The translations under genes and the position numbers were made by a program. 64,000 nucleotides of DNA, from positions 2,604,001 to 2,668,000 of the forward strand of contig NW_027480481.1 of NCBI RefSeq assembly GCF_051401765.1, in the 5' to 3' direction. The first letter of the stretch is position 1, and each line of letters begins with the position of its first letter. Below, piece after piece: positions 1-13,415 of this stretch. Source of the DNA: Calliopsis andreniformis (Eukaryota > Arthropoda > Insecta > Hymenoptera > Andrenidae). The notes beneath the pieces are model-generated. The model ran no database searches and was not told the DNA's origin. It worked only from the letters and a program-made list of their open reading frames with translations.

Positions 1-515
1 CTATCGTCAATCCCCAATCCTCAATAGAATATCCTCAATTCACAGTTTTCAATACTCAATCCCCATTCTTCAATCTTCAAATCTCAATCCACAAACATCA
101 ATTCTCATCACTCAACCCTCAGCACTCAGTCCTCAATCTTCAATCCACAATCCTAAATCCTCAATCTTCAATCCTCAATCCTCAATTCTCAATCCTCAAT
201 ACTCAATCCTCAATCCTCAATCCTCAATCCTCAATCCTCGATCCTCAATCCTCATTTTTCAATCCTCAATAGCCAATCTTCAATCTTCAATCCTCAATCA
301 TCAATCCTCAGTTCTCAATCCTTAATCCTCAATCCTCAGACCTCAAACATCAATACTCAACCCTCAGTCCTCGTCCTCAATCCACAACCCTCAATCCTCA
401 ATCCTCAATCTTCAATTCTCAATCCTCAATCCTCAATCCTCAATCCTCAATCCTCAGTCCTCAACCGTCAATCCTGAATCCTCAATCCTGAATCCTCAAC
501 CTTCAGCCCTCAGTC
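1..515 (+). repeat. Truncated unit of the 8.4-kb block family
   Basis: The window opens inside an E1 region: CTATCGTCAATCCCCAATCC followed by the AGAATATCC/ACAGTTT cassette near 27-62. The same order of variants occurs near 8,790 and 17,140, including the CATTCTTCAATCTTCAAATC stretch and the CCCTCAGCACTCAG run. The left end is cut by the window. No gene is present. Confidence 0.75.
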
Positions 516-544
516 CTCAACCATCAATCCTCAATTCTCAATAC

Positions 545-950
545 TCAATAGAACATCCTGAATTCTCATGTTTCGATACTCAATCCACAAATTTCAATAA
601 TCAAATCTCAATCCTCAAACATCATTTCTCAACTCTCAATCCTCAATACTCAGTCCTCTCTCTTCAATACTCCATCCTCAATCCTCAATCCTCAAGCGTC
701 AATCCTCAATCCTCAATCCTCATCCCTCAATCCTCAGTCCTCAAACCTCAACCCGGAATCCTAAATCTTGAATCCTCAACCTTCAGCCGTCGGTCCTCAA
801 CAATCAATTGTCAATCCCCAATCCTCAGTAGAATATCCTCAATTCACAGTTTTCATTACTCAATACTCAATCTGCAATCTTCAAATCTCTATCCACAAAC
901 ATCAATACTCATCACTCAACACTCAATCCTCAATCGTCAATCTTCAATCC
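545..950 (+). repeat. E2-E1 module, type I
   Basis: The E2 cassette here reads AGAACATCC with TCATGTTTCG, a variant of the usual TCATGGTTCA. E1 follows at 830, exactly 280 bp (40 heptads) downstream. Type I modules have TCCGGAATCC or CCCGGAATCC, GCCGTCGGTCC and CAACAATCAATTGTC between the two cassettes, and the E1 is preceded by CAGT instead of CAAT. Confidence 0.88.
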
Positions 951-1386
951 TCTATACTCAATATTCAACCCTCAATCCTCAATCCTCAAACCTCAATCCT
1001 CACTCTTCAATCCTCAATACCCAATCCTCAATCTATAATCCTGAATCCTCAATCCCCAATTCTCAATCCTCAATCCTCAGTCCTCAGCTCTCAAACCTCA
1101 ATCCTCAACCCTCAGCCCTCATCCTCATTCCTCATTCCTCAATGCTCAATCCTCAATCTTCAAACCTCAATACTCAATCTTCAATCCTCAATCCTCAATT
1201 CTCAATCCTCAATGCTCAATCCTCAATCTTCAATCCTCAATCCCGAATCCTCAATCTTCAATCCTCAATCCTCAATCCTCAATCCTCAATCCTCAATCCT
1301 CAATCTTCAATCCTCAATACTCAATATTCAATCCTCAATCCTCAATCCTCAATCCTCAATCCTCAATCCTCAATCCTCAATCTTCA

Positions 1387-2005
1387 ATCATCCATACTCA
1401 AACTGCAATCCTCAATCCTCAGTCCTCACACCTCAATCCTCATTCTTCGACCCTCAATACCGAATCCTCAATCTTCAATCCTCAATCCTCAATTCTCAAT
1501 ACTCATTCTTCAGTCCCCAATACGCAATCTTCAATCTTCAATCCTCAATCCTTAATCCTCAATTCTCCATCCTCAATCCTCAATCCTCAGACATCAAACA
1601 TCAATACTCAACCCTCAATCCTCGTCCTCAATCCACATCCCTCAATCCTCGATCCTCAAACTTCAATCATCAATATTCAATCTCCAATCCTAGATCCTCA
1701 ATCCCCAATCCTCAATCCTTAATCCTCAATCTTCAATCCTCAGACTTCAAACATAAATACTCAACCCTCAGACCTCGTCCTCAATCCACAACACTCAATA
1801 CTCAATCCCCAATATTCAATCATTAACATTCAATCTTCAATCCTTAATCCTCAATCCCCAACCCTCAATCCTCAATGTTCAATCCTCAATACCCAATCCT
1901 CAGTCTTCAATCCTCAATCCTCAATCCTCAATCCTCAATACTCAGACCTCAAACCTCAATCCTGAATCCTCAATCCTGAATCCTCAATCCTGAATCCTCA
2001 ACCTT
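1387..2005 (+). repeat. H module, 576-bp form
   Basis: It starts with ATCATCCATACTCAAACTGC, continues through CACACCTC, TTCGACCCTC and two CAGAC..CAAAC cassettes carrying the hexad TCGTCC, and ends in three TGAATCC units 14 bp apart (1,963, 1,977 and 1,991). The distance from H to the first TGA is 576 bp, the same in all nine full copies. Confidence 0.87.
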
Positions 2006-2375
2006 CAGCCCTGAGTCCTCAACAATCAGTTGTCAATCCTCAGTCCCGAATAGAATATCCTCAATTCACAGCTTTCAATACTCAATACTCAATCTGCAAT
2101 CTTCAGATTTCTATCCACAAACATCAATTCTCATCACTCAACCCTCAATACTCAGTCCCTAATCATCAATCTTCAATCCTCAACCCTCAATCCTCAATCC
2201 TCAATCCTCAATTCTCAGTCCTCAATACTCAATCCTCAATCGTCAATCCTCAATCCCCAATCCTCAATCTTCAATCCTCAATTCTCAATAATCAATCCTC
2301 AATCCTCAATATTCAACACACAACCCTCAACCGTCAATCCTCAACACTCAACCATCAATCCTCAATTCTCAATAC

Positions 2376-2780
2376 TCAATAGAATATCCTGAATTCTCAT
2401 GGTTCAATACGCAATCCACAAAATTCAATAATCAAATCTCAATCCTCAAACATCATTTCTCAACTCTCAATCCTCAATACTCAGTCCTCTCTCTTCAATA
2501 CTCCATCCTCAATCCTCAATCCTCAAGCGTCAATCCTCAATCCTCAATCCTCATCCCTCAATCCTCAGTCCTCAAACCTCAACCCGGAATCCTAAATCTT
2601 GAATCCTCAACCTTCAGCCGTCGGTCCTCAACAATCAATTGTCAATCCCCAATCCTCAGTAGAATATCCTCAATTCACAGTTCTCATTACTCAATACTCA
2701 ACCTGCAATCTTCAAATCTCTATCCACAAACATCAATACTCATCACTCAACCCTCAATCCTCAATCGTCAATCTTCAATC
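2376..2780 (+). repeat. E2-E1 module, type I
   Basis: E2 at 2,381 (AGAATATCC, TCATGGTTCAATACGC) and E1 at 2,661, 280 bp apart. This is the tandem duplicate of the module at 550/830, but its E2 has the commoner sequence, so E2 and E1 have not diverged in step. Confidence 0.88.
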
Positions 2781-3210
2781 CTCTATACTCAATATTCAAC
2801 CCTCAATCCTCAATCCTCAAACCTCAATCCTCACTCTTCAATCCTCAATACCCAATCCTCAACCTATAATCCTGAATCCTCAATCCCCAATTCTCAATCC
2901 TCAATCCTCAGTCCTCAGCTCTCAAACCTCAATCCTCAACCCTCAGCCCTCATCCTCATTCCTCATTCCTCAATGCTCAATCCTCAATCTTCAATCCTCA
3001 ATACTCAATCTTCAATCCTCAATCCTCAATTCTCAATCCTCAATGCTCAATCCTCAATCTTCAATCCTCAATCCCGAATCCTCAATCTTCAATCCTCAAT
3101 CCTCAATCCTCAATCCTCAATCCTCAATCTTCAATCCTCAATACTCAATATTCAATCCTCAATCCTCAATCCTCAATCCTCAATCCTCAATCCTCAATCC
3201 TCAATCTTCA

Positions 3211-3829
3211 ATCATCCATACTCAAACTGCAATCCTCAATCCTCAGTCCTCACACCTCAATCCTCATTCTTCGACCCTCAATACCGAATCCTCAATCTTC
3301 AATCCTCAATCCTCAATTCTCAGTACTCATTCTTCAGTCCCCAATACGCAATCTTCAATCTTCAATCCTCAATCCTTAATCCTCAATTCTCCATCCTCAA
3401 TCCTCAATCCTCAGACATCAAACATCAATACTCAACCCTCAATCCTCGTCCTCAATCCACATCCCTCAATCCTCGATCCTCAAACTTCAATCATCAATAT
3501 TCAATCTCCAATCCTAGATCCTCAATCCCCAATCCTCAATCCTTAATCCTCAACCTTCAATCCTCAGACTTCAAACATAAATACTCAACCCTCAGACCTC
3601 GTCTTCAATCCACAACACTCAATACTCAATCCCCAATATTCAATCATTAACATTCAATCTTCAATCCTTAATCCTCAATCCCCAACCCTCAATCCTCAAT
3701 GTTCAATCCTCAATACCCAATCCTCAGTCTTCAATCCTCAATCCTCAATCCTCAATCCTCAATCCTCAGACCTCAAACCTCAATCCTGAATCCTCAATCC
3801 TGAATCCTCAATCCTGAATCCTCAACCTT
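3211..3829 (+). repeat. H module, 576-bp form
   Basis: H at 3,211 and TGA triplet at 3,787, 3,801 and 3,815. It differs from the 1,387 copy by single bases, such as CAGTACTC near 3,320 and GTCTTCAATCC near 3,601. Confidence 0.86.
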
Positions 3830-4035
3830 CAGCCCTGAGTCCTCAACAATCAGTTGTCAATCCTCAATCCTGAATAGAATATCCTCAATTCACAGCTTTC
3901 AATACTCAATACTCAATCTGCAATCTTCAGATTTCTATCCACAAACATCAATTCTCATCACTCAACCCTCAATACTGAGTCCCTAATCATCAATCTTCAA
4001 TCCTCAACCCTCAATCCTCAATCCTCAATCCTCAA

Positions 4036-7000
4036 TCCTCATTCTTCAATCCTCAATACCCAATCCTCAATCTTCAGTCCTCAATCCTCAATCCTCAATC
4101 CTCAATTCTCAGTCCTCAACCCCAGACCTCAGTCCTCAAACCTCAATCCTCAATCCTCAGCCCTCATCCTCAATCCTCAATCCTCAATCCTCAATCCTCT
4201 ATCTTCAATCCTCAATACTCAACCTTCAATAATCAATCCTCAACTCTCAATCCTCAGTACTCAATCCTCAATCGTCAATCCTCAATCCCCAATCCTCAAT
4301 CTTCAGTCCACAATCCTCAATCCTCAATCCTCAACCCTCAACCTTCAATACTCAATACTCTATCTTCAATCCTCAATCCTCAATCCTCAATCCTCAATCC
4401 TCAATCCTCAGTCCTCAATCCTCAATCTACAATCCTCAATACTCAGTCTTCAATCCTCAATCCTCAATCCTCAATCCTCAATCCTCATTCTTCAATCCTC
4501 AATACACAATCCTCAATCTTCAGTCCACAATCCTCGATCCTCAATCCTCAACCCCCAATCTTCAATACTCAATACTCAATCTTCAATCCTCAATCCTCAA
4601 TCCTCAAGCCTCAATCCTCAACCGTCAGTCCTCGTCCTCAATCGTCAACCCTCAATCCACAATCCTCAACCTTCAATCCTCAATACTCAATATTCAATAC
4701 TCAATCCTCAATCTTCAATACTCAATGTTCAATCCTCAATCCTCAATCCTCAATCCTCAATCCTCATTCTTCAATCCTCAATACCCAATCCTCGATCTTC
4801 AATCCTCAATCCTCAATCCTCAATTCTCAATCCTCAATCCTCAGTCCTCAGTCCTCATACCTCAATCCTCAACCTCAGCCCTCATCCTCAAACCTCAACC
4901 CTCAATCCTCAATCCTCAATCTTCAACCCTCAATACTCAACATTCAATAATCAATCCTCAATTCTCAATCCTCAATCCTCAATCCTCAATCCCCAATCCT
5001 CAATCTTCAGTCCACAATCCTCAATCCTCAATCCTCAACCCTCAATCTTCAATACTCAATACTCAATCTTCAATCCTCAATCCTCAATCCTCAACCCTCA
5101 ATCCTCAGTCCTCAAACCTCAATCCCGAATCCTCAATCCTGAATCCTCAATCTTCAGCCCTCAGTCCTCAAAGATCAATTGTCAATCCTCAATCCTCAAT
5201 AGAATATCCTCAATTCACAGTTTTCAATACTGAACCCCATTCTTCAATCTTCAAATCTCAATCCACAAACATCAATTCTCATCACTCAACCATCAACACC
5301 CAGTCCTCAATCATCAATCCTCAATCCTCAATCCTCAATCTTCAATCCTCAAAACTCAATACTCAATCCTCAATTCTCAGTCCTCAATACTCAATCCTCT
5401 ATCCTCAATCGTCAATCCACAATCCCCAATCCTCAACCTTCAATCCTCAATCCTCAATCTTCAATCCTCAATCCTCAATATTCAACACACAACCCTCAAC
5501 CATCAATCCTCTATTCTCAATACTCAATAGAATATCCTGAATTCTCATGGTTCAATACTCAATCCACAAAATTCAATAATCAAATCTCAATCCTCAAACA
5601 TCAATTCTCAACACTCAATCCTCAAGACTCAGTCCTCTCTCTTCAATCCTCCATCCTCAATCCTCAACCCTCAATTCTCAGTCATCAATACTCAATCTGC
5701 AATACCCAGTCCTCAATCCTCAATCCTCAATCCTCAGTCCTCAACTCTCAACCCTCAATCCTCATTCCTCAAACCTCAATCCTCAACCCTCAGCCCTCAT
5801 CCTCAATTCTAATTCTCAATCCTCAATCCTCAATCCCCAATCTTCAATCCTCAATAATCAATCTCCAATCCTAGATCATCAATCCCCAATCTTCAATCCT
5901 TAATCCTCAACCTTCAATCCTCATTCCCCAGTCCTCAATCTTCAATCCTCAATGCTCAATCCTCTATCCTCAATCATCATTCCTCAATCCCCAGCCCTCA
6001 ACCCTCAAACCTCAATCCTCAACCGTCAGTCCTCGTCCTCAATCGTCAACCCTCAATCCTCAATCCTCAATCTTCAATCCTCAATGCTCAATATTCAATA
6101 CTCAATCCTCAATCTTCAATCCTCAATCTTCAATCCTCAATCCTCAATCCTCAATCCTCAGTCCTCATTCTTCAATCCTCAATACCCAATCCTCAATCTT
6201 CAATCCTCTATCCTCAATCCTAAATCCTCAATTCTCAATCCTCAATCCTCAGTCCTCAGTCCTCAAACCTCAATCCTCAATCCTCAGCCCTCATCCTCAA
6301 TCCTCAATCCTCAATCCTCAATCCTCAATCCTCAATCTTCAATCCTCAATACACAACCTTCAATAATCAATCCTCAATTCTCAATCCTCAATACTCAATC
6401 CTCAATCGTCAATCCTCAATCCCCAATCCTCAATCTTCAGTCCACAATCCTCAATCCTCAATCCTCAACCCTCAATCCTCAATACTCAATACTCAATCTT
6501 CAATCCTCAATCCTCAATCCTCAATCCTCAATCCTCAGTCCTCAACCCTCAATCTACAATCCTCAATACTCAGTCTTCAATCCTCAATCCTCAATGCTCA
6601 ATCCACAGTCCTCATTCATCAATCCTCAATACACAATCCTCAATATTCAATGCTCAATCCTCAATCCTCAATCCTCAATTCTCAATCCTCAATCCTCAAT
6701 CCTCAATATTCAACACTCAAGCCTCAATCATCAATCCTCAATTCTCAATACTCAATAGAGTATCCTGAATTCTCATGGTTCAATACTCAATCTACAATAT
6801 TCAATAATCAAATCTCAATCCTCAAACATCCATTCTCAACACTCAATACTCAACACTCAGTCCTCTCTCTTCAATCCTCCATACTCAACCCTCAATCCTC
6901 AAGCGTCAATCCTCAATCCTCTATCCTCAACCCTCAATCCTCAGTCCTCAAACCTCAATCCCGAATCCTCAATCCTGAATCCTCCATCTTCAGCCCTCAG

Positions 7001-8450
7001 TCCTCAAAAATCAATTGTCAATCCTCAATGCTCAATAGAATATCCTCAATTCACAGTTTTCAATACTGAACCCCATCCTTCAATCTTCAAATCTCAATCC
7101 ACAAACATCAATCCTCATCACTCAACCATCAACACCCAGTCCTCAATCTTCAATCCTCAATCCTCAATCCTCAACTTTCAAGCCTCAATACTCAATACTC
7201 AATCCTCAATCCTCAATTCTCAGTCCTCAATACTCAATCCTCAATCGTCATTCCTCAATCCCCAATCCTCAATCTTCAATCCTTAATTCTCAATCCTCAA
7301 TCCTCAATCCTCAATATTCAACACACAACCCTCAACCGTCAATCCTCAACACTCAACCATCAATCCTCAATTCTCAATACTCAATAGAATATCCTGAATT
7401 CTCATGGTTCAATACGCAATCCACAAAATTCAATAATCAAGTCTCAATCCTCAAACATCAATTCTCAATCCTCAATCCTCAATACTCAATCTTCAATCCT
7501 CAGTCACCAATCATCAATCCTCAATCCTCAATCCTCAATCCTCAATCCACAGACCTCAAACAGCAATGCTCAACCCTCAGTCCTCGTCCTCAGTCCACAA
7601 CCGTCAATCCTCAATCCTCAATCTTCAATCATCAATATTCAATCTTCAGTTCTCAATCCTCAATCCTCAATCCTCAATCCTCAATCCTCAATGTTCAATC
7701 CCCTATACCCAAACCTCAATCTTCAATCCTTAATCCTCAACCCTCAATCCTCAATCCTCAATCCTCAACCTTCAATCCTCAATACTCAATCTTCAACCCT
7801 CAATCCTCAATACTCAATCCTCAATCCTCATTCTTCAGTCCTCAGTCCTCAATCTTCAATCCTCAATACTCAACCTTCAATAATCAATCCTCAATTCTCA
7901 ATCCTCAATACTCAATCCTCAATCGTCAATCCTCAATCCCCAATCCTCAATCTTCAGTCCACAATCCTCAATCCTCAATCCTCAACCCTCAATCTTCAAT
8001 ACTCAATACTCAATCTTCAATCCTCAATCCTCAATCCTCAAACCTCAAGCATGAATACTCAACCCCCAGTCCTCGTCCTCAATCCACAACCCTCAATCCT
8101 CGATCCTCAATCTTCAATACTCAACACTCAATCCTCAATGCTCAATCCTCGATACACAATCCTCAATCTTCAACCCTCAATCCACAATCCTCAATCCCCA
8201 ATCCTCAATCCTCAATCCTCATTCCACAAACCTCAATCCTGAATCCTCAATCTTCAGCCCGCAGTCCTCAACTATCAGTTGTCAATCCTCAATCCTCAAT
8301 AGAATATCCTCACTTCACAGGATTCAATACTCAATACTCAACCTGCAATCTTCAAATCTCTATCCACAAACATCAATTCTCATCACTCAACCCTCAATAC
8401 TCAGTCCCCAATCCTCAATCTTCAACCCTCAATCCTCAATCCTCAATCCT
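4036..8450 (+). repeat. 4.4-kb block shared with 47.1-51.4 and 57.0-61.4 kb
   Basis: Variants follow the same order as in the 9.9-kb duplication at the right of the window. From about 4,430 the offset is about 42,770-42,790 (for example CTCGATCTTC at 4,791 and 47,563; ATG-containing variants at 5,952 and 48,739; 6,650 and 49,437). By the N cassette it is 42,996 (7,691 and 50,687), so the right-hand copies carry about 209 bp more between these points. The block holds orphan E2 cassettes at 5,529 and 7,386 and one type II module at 6,757/7,037. It is a dispersed copy of the right-hand block, not a neighbouring tandem copy. The first few hundred bases, before about 4,430, were not traced in detail. 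Confidence 0.75.
6752..7157 (+). repeat. E2-E1 module, type II
   Basis: E2 at 6,757 has AGAGTATCC and E1 at 7,037 reads CAATAGAATATCC, 280 bp apart. Type II modules have ACTCAACACTCAGTCC, CCCGAATCC and TCAAAAATCAATTGTC between the cassettes, and ACTGAACCCCAT after E1. The same AGAG variant recurs at 49,544 and 59,487. Confidence 0.87.
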
Positions 8451-10043
8451 CAAACCTCAATCCTCAATCTTCAATCCTCAATACTCAATCCTCAATCCTC
8501 AATCCTCAATCCTCAATCCTCATTCTTCAATCCTCAATACCCAATCCTCAATCTTCAGTCCTCAATCCTCAATCCTCAATCCTCAATTCTCAATCCTCAA
8601 CCCCAGTCCTCAGTCCTCAAACCTCAATCCTCAATCCTCAGCCCTCATCCTCAATCCTCAATCCTCAATCCTCAACCCTCAAGCGTCAATCCTCAATCCT
8701 CAATCCTGAAACCTCAATCCACAGTCCTCAAACCTCAATCCGGAATCCTCAATCTTGAATCCTGTACCTTCAGCCGTTGGTCCTCAACAATCTATCGTCA
8801 ATCCCCAATCCTCAATAGAATATCCTCAATTCACAGTTTTCAATACTCAATCCCCATTCTTCAATCTTCAAATCTCAATCCACAAACATCAATTCTCATC
8901 ACTCAACCCTCAGCACTCAGTCCTCAATCTTCAATCCACAATCCTCAATCCTCAATCTTCAATCCTCAATCCTCAATTCTCAATCCTCAATACTCAATCT
9001 TCTACCCTCAATCCTCAATCATCAATCCTCAATCCTCAATCCTCATTCTTCAGTCCTCAGTCCTCAATCTTCAATCCTCAATACTCAACCTTCAATAATC
9101 AATCCTCAATTCTCAATCCTCAATACTCAATCCTCAATCGTCAATCCTCAATCCCCAATCCTCAATCTTCAGTCCACAATCCTCAATCCTCAATCCTCAA
9201 CCCTCAATCTTCAATACTCAATACTCAATCTTCAATCCTCAATCCTCAATCCTCAAACCTCAAGCATGAATACTCAACCCTCAGACCTCGTCCTCAATCC
9301 ACAACCCTCAATCCTCGATCCTCAATCTTCAATACTCAACCCTCAATCCTCAATGCTCAATCCTCAATACCCAATCCTCAATCTTCAACCCTCAATCCAC
9401 AATCCTCAATCCCCAATCCTCAATCCTCAATCCTCATGCCACAAACCTCAATTCTGAATCCTCAATCCTGAATCCTCAATCTTCAGCCCACAGTCCTCAA
9501 CTATCAGTTGTCAATCCTCAATCCTCAATAGAATATCCTCACTTCACAGGATTCAATACTCAATACTCAACCTGCAATCTTCAAATCTCTATCCACAAAC
9601 ATCAATTCTCATCACTCAACCCTCAATACTCAGTCCCCAATCCTCAATCTTCAACCCTCAATCCTCAATCCTCAATCCTCAATCCTCAATCCTCAATCCT
9701 CAATCTTCAATCCTCAATACTCAATACTCAATCCTCAATCCTCAATCCTCAATCCTCATTCTTCAATCCTCAATACCCAATCCTCAATCTTCAGTCCTCA
9801 ATCCTCAATCCTCAATCCTCAATTCTCAATCGTCAACCCCAGTCCTCAGTCCTCAAACCTCAATCCTCAATCCTCAGCCCTCATCCTCAATCCTCAATCC
9901 TCAATCCTCAACCCTCAAGCGTCAATCCTCAATAATCAATCTTCAATCCTCAATCCTCAATATTCAATCCTCAATACTCAATATTCAATCCTCAATCCTC
10001 AATCCTCAATCCTCAATCCTCAATCCCCAATCCTCAATCTTCA

Positions 10044-10360
10044 ATCATCCATACTCAAACTGCAATCCTCAATCCTCAGTCCTCACTCCTCAATCCTCAC
10101 TCTTCAACCCTCAATAGCGAATCCTCAATCTTCAATCCTCAATCCTCAATCCCCAATTCTCAATCCTCAATCCTCAGTCCTCAGCCCTCAAACGTCAATC
10201 CTCAACCCTCAGCCCTCATCCTCATTCCTCAATCCTCAATGCTCAATCCTCAATCTTCAATCCTCTATAATCAATCTTCAATCCTCAATCCTCAATCCTC
10301 AATCCTCAGACCACAAACCTGAATCCTGAATCCTCAATCCTGAATCCTCAATCTTCAGCA
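10044..10360 (+). repeat. Short H module, 276-bp form
   Basis: The H cassette reads ATCATCCATACTC but continues CACTCCTC instead of CACACCTC. The first TGA lies 276 bp downstream (10,320) and the end reads CAGCACTGGG. The same length is found in the duplicate at 18,391. Confidence 0.8.
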
Positions 10361-11764
10361 CTGGGTCCTCAACAATCAGTTGTCAATCCTCAATCCCCAA
10401 TAGAATATCCTCAATTCAGAATTTTCAAAACTCAATACTCAACCTGCAGTCTTCAGATCTCTATCCACAAACATCAATTCTCATCACTCAACCCTTAATA
10501 CTCAGTCCCCAATCCTCAATCTTCAATCCTCAATCCTCAATCCTCAATCCTCAATCTTAATCTTCAATACTCAATACTCAATCTTCAGTCCTCAATCCTC
10601 AATCCTTAATCCTCAGTTCTCAACCTTCAATCCTCAATACTCAATCTTCAATCCTCAATCCTCAATCCTCAATCCTCAATCATCAATCCTCAATCCTAAA
10701 TCGTCAATCTTCAATCCTCAATACTCAATCTTCAATCCTCAATCCTCAATTCTCAATCTTCAATCCTCAGTACCAAATCCTCAATCTCCAATACACAATC
10801 CTCAATCCTCAATCTTCAATCCTCAATACTCAATCTTCAATCATCAATCCTCAATCCTCAATTCTCAATACTCATTCTTCAGTCCCCAATACCCAATCCT
10901 CAATCTTCAATCCTCAATCCTTAATCCTCAATTCTCAATCCTCAATCCTCAATCCTCAGACATCAAACATCAATACTCAACCCTCAATCCTCGTCCTCAA
11001 TCCACAACCCTCAATCCTCGATCCTCAAACTTCAATCATCAATATTCAATCTTCAATCCTCAATCCTCAATCCTCAATCTTCAATCCTCAATCCTCAATC
11101 CTCAGCCCTCATCCTCAACCCTGAATCCTCAATCCTCAACCCTCAAGCGTCAATCCTCAATCCTCAATCCTGAACCCTCAATCCACAGTCCTCAAACCTC
11201 AATCCGGAATCCTCAATCTTGAATCCCGAACCTTCAGCCGTTGGTCCTCAGCAATATATCGTCAATCCACAATCCTCAATAGAATATCCTCAATTCACAG
11301 TTTTCAATACTCAATCCCCATTCTTCAATCTTCAAATCTCAATCCACAAACATCAATTCTCATCACTCAACCCTCAGCCCTAAGTCCTCAATCTTCAATC
11401 CACAATCCTCAATCCTCAATCTTCAATCCTCAATCCTCAATTCTCAATCCTCAATACTCAATCCTCAATCCTCAATCCTCAACCCTCAATCCTCAATCCT
11501 CAATCCTCAATCCTCATACTTCGATCCTCAATACCCAATCTTCAATCTTCAATCCTCAATCATCAATCCTCAATTCTCAATCCTTAATCCTCAATCCTCA
11601 GACCTCAAACATCAATACTCAACGCTCAGTCCTCGTCCTCAATCCTCAATCCTCAATCCTCAATCCTCAATCCTCAGTCCTCAACCCTCAATCCTGAATC
11701 CTCAATCCTGAATCCTCAATCTTCAGCCCTCAGTCCTCAGCCATCAATCCTCAATTCTCAATAC

Positions 11765-13415
11765 TCAATAGAATATCCTGAATTCTCATGGTTCAATACT
11801 CAATCCACAAAATTCAATAATCAAATCTCAATCCTCAAACATCATTTCTCAACACTCAATCCTCAATACTCAGTCCTCTCTCTTCAATACTACACCCTGA
11901 ATCCTCAATCCTCAAGCGTCAATCCTCAATCCTCAATCCTCATCCCTCAATCCTCAGTCCTCAAACCTCAATCCGGAATCCTAAACCTTGAATCCTCAGC
12001 CTTCAGCCGTCGGTCCTCAACAATCAATTGTCAATCCCCAATCCTCAGTAGAATATCCTCAATTCACAGTTTTCATTACTCAATACTCAATCTGCAATCT
12101 TCAAATCTCTATCCACAAACATCAATACTCATCACTCAACCCTCAACACTCAGTCCTCAATCCTCAATATTCAATCCTTAATCCTCAATCCTCAATCCAC
12201 AATCCTCAACATTCAATCCTCAATACTCAATCTTCAATGCTCATTCGTCAATCCTCAATCCTCAATACTCAATCCTCAATCGTCAATCTTCAATCCTCTA
12301 TACTCGATCTTCAACCCTCAATCCTCAATCCTCAATCCTCGATCCTCAATATTCAACACACAACCCTCAATATTCAACACTCAAGCCTCAAACATCAATC
12401 CTCAATACCCAATCATCAATCCTCAATTCTCAAAACTCAATAGAATATCCTGAATTCTCATGGTTCAATACTCAATCCACAATATTCAATAATCAAATCT
12501 CAATCCTCAAACATCAATTCTCAACACTCAATACTCAACACTCAGTCCTCTCTCTTCAATCCTCCATCCTCGACCTTCAATCCTCAAGCGTCAATCCTCA
12601 ATCCTCAATCCTCAATCCTCAATCCTCAGTCCTCAAACCTCAATCCCGAATCCTCAATTCTGAATCCTCTATCTTCAGCCCTCAGTCCTCAAAAATCAAT
12701 TGTCAATCCTCAATCCTCAACAGAATATCCTCAATTCGCAGTTTTCAATACTGAACCCCATTCTTCAATCTTCAAATCTCAATCCACAAACATCAATCCT
12801 CATCACTCAACCATCAACACCCAGTCCTCAATTTTCGATCCTCAATCCTCAATCCTCAATCTTCAATCCTCAATACTCAATCCTCAATCCTCAATACTCA
12901 ATTCTCAGTCCTCAATCCTCAATCCTCAATCCTCAATCATCAATATTCAACAGTCAAGCCTCAAACATCAATCCTCAATACTCAATCATCAATCCTCAAT
13001 TCTCAATACTCAATAGAATATGCTGAACTCTCATGGTTCAATACTCAATCCACAATATTCAATAATCAAATCTCAATCCTCAAACATCAATTCTCAACAC
13101 TCAATACTCAACACTCAGTCCTCTCTCTTCAATCCTCCATCCTCAACCCTCAATCTTCAAGGGTCAATCCTCAATCCTCAATCCTCAACCCTCAATCCTC
13201 AGTCCTCAAACCTCAATCCCGAATCCTCAATCCTGAATCCTCTACCTTCAGCCCTCAGTCCTCAAAAATCAATTGTCAATCCTCAATCCTCAACAGAATA
13301 TCCTCAATTCGCAGTTTTCAATACTGAACCCCATTCTTCAATCTTCAAATCTCAACACACAAACATCAATCCTCATCACTCAACCATCAACACCCAGTCC
13401 TCAATCTTCAATCCT
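11765..13415 (+). repeat. Run of three E2-E1 modules (I, II, II)
   Basis: E2/E1 pairs at 11,770/12,050, 12,442/12,722 and 13,015/13,295, each 280 bp. E2-to-E2 steps are 672 and 573 bp. The third E2 reads AGAATATGCTGAACTC, losing the GAATTC palindrome. The second and third E1 read CAACAGAATATCC and TTCGCAG. This run is the template for the copies at 20.1 and 25.8 kb. Confidence 0.88.

Larger units (their letters stand above)
516..2346 (+). repeat. 1,831-bp tandem duplication, copy 1
   Basis: Landmarks repeat at a shift of 1,831 bp: the E2 cassette (550 and 2,381), the E1 cassette (830 and 2,661) and the GCCGTCGGTCC segment between them. Copy 1 contains one type I E2-E1 module and one complete 576-bp H module (H at 1,387, TGA triplet from 1,963). 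The left border is placed where the text upstream of CAACCATCAATCC stops matching. The near-identity suggests a fairly recent duplication. Confidence 0.85.
2347..4035 (+). repeat. 1,831-bp tandem duplication, copy 2
   Basis: This repeats the preceding block with scattered substitutions. After the H cassette the shift falls to 1,824 bp (TGA triplets at 1,963 and 3,787; CAGTTGTC at about 2,028 and 3,852), a net loss of exactly one heptad. Similarity to copy 1 ends near 4,035, where this copy continues into TCATTCTTCAATCC and copy 1 into TCAATTCTCAGTCC. Confidence 0.82.

Noticed and set aside
820..850. TTGACAATTG-like -35 promoter element on the - strand of the CAATTGTCAA segments before E1
   Set aside because: This is a chance resemblance in a repeated variant. 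No -10 at proper spacing, no downstream gene, and the context looks eukaryotic.
768..1826. Recurrent frames starting MNPQPSAVGPQQSIVNPQSS (also near 2,599, 11,988, 31,288 and 44,260)
   Set aside because: Recurrence reflects copying of the type I E2-E1 module as DNA. The ATG in CTTGAATCC/AATGCTC-type variants is not a conserved start, and frame lengths vary with chance stops.
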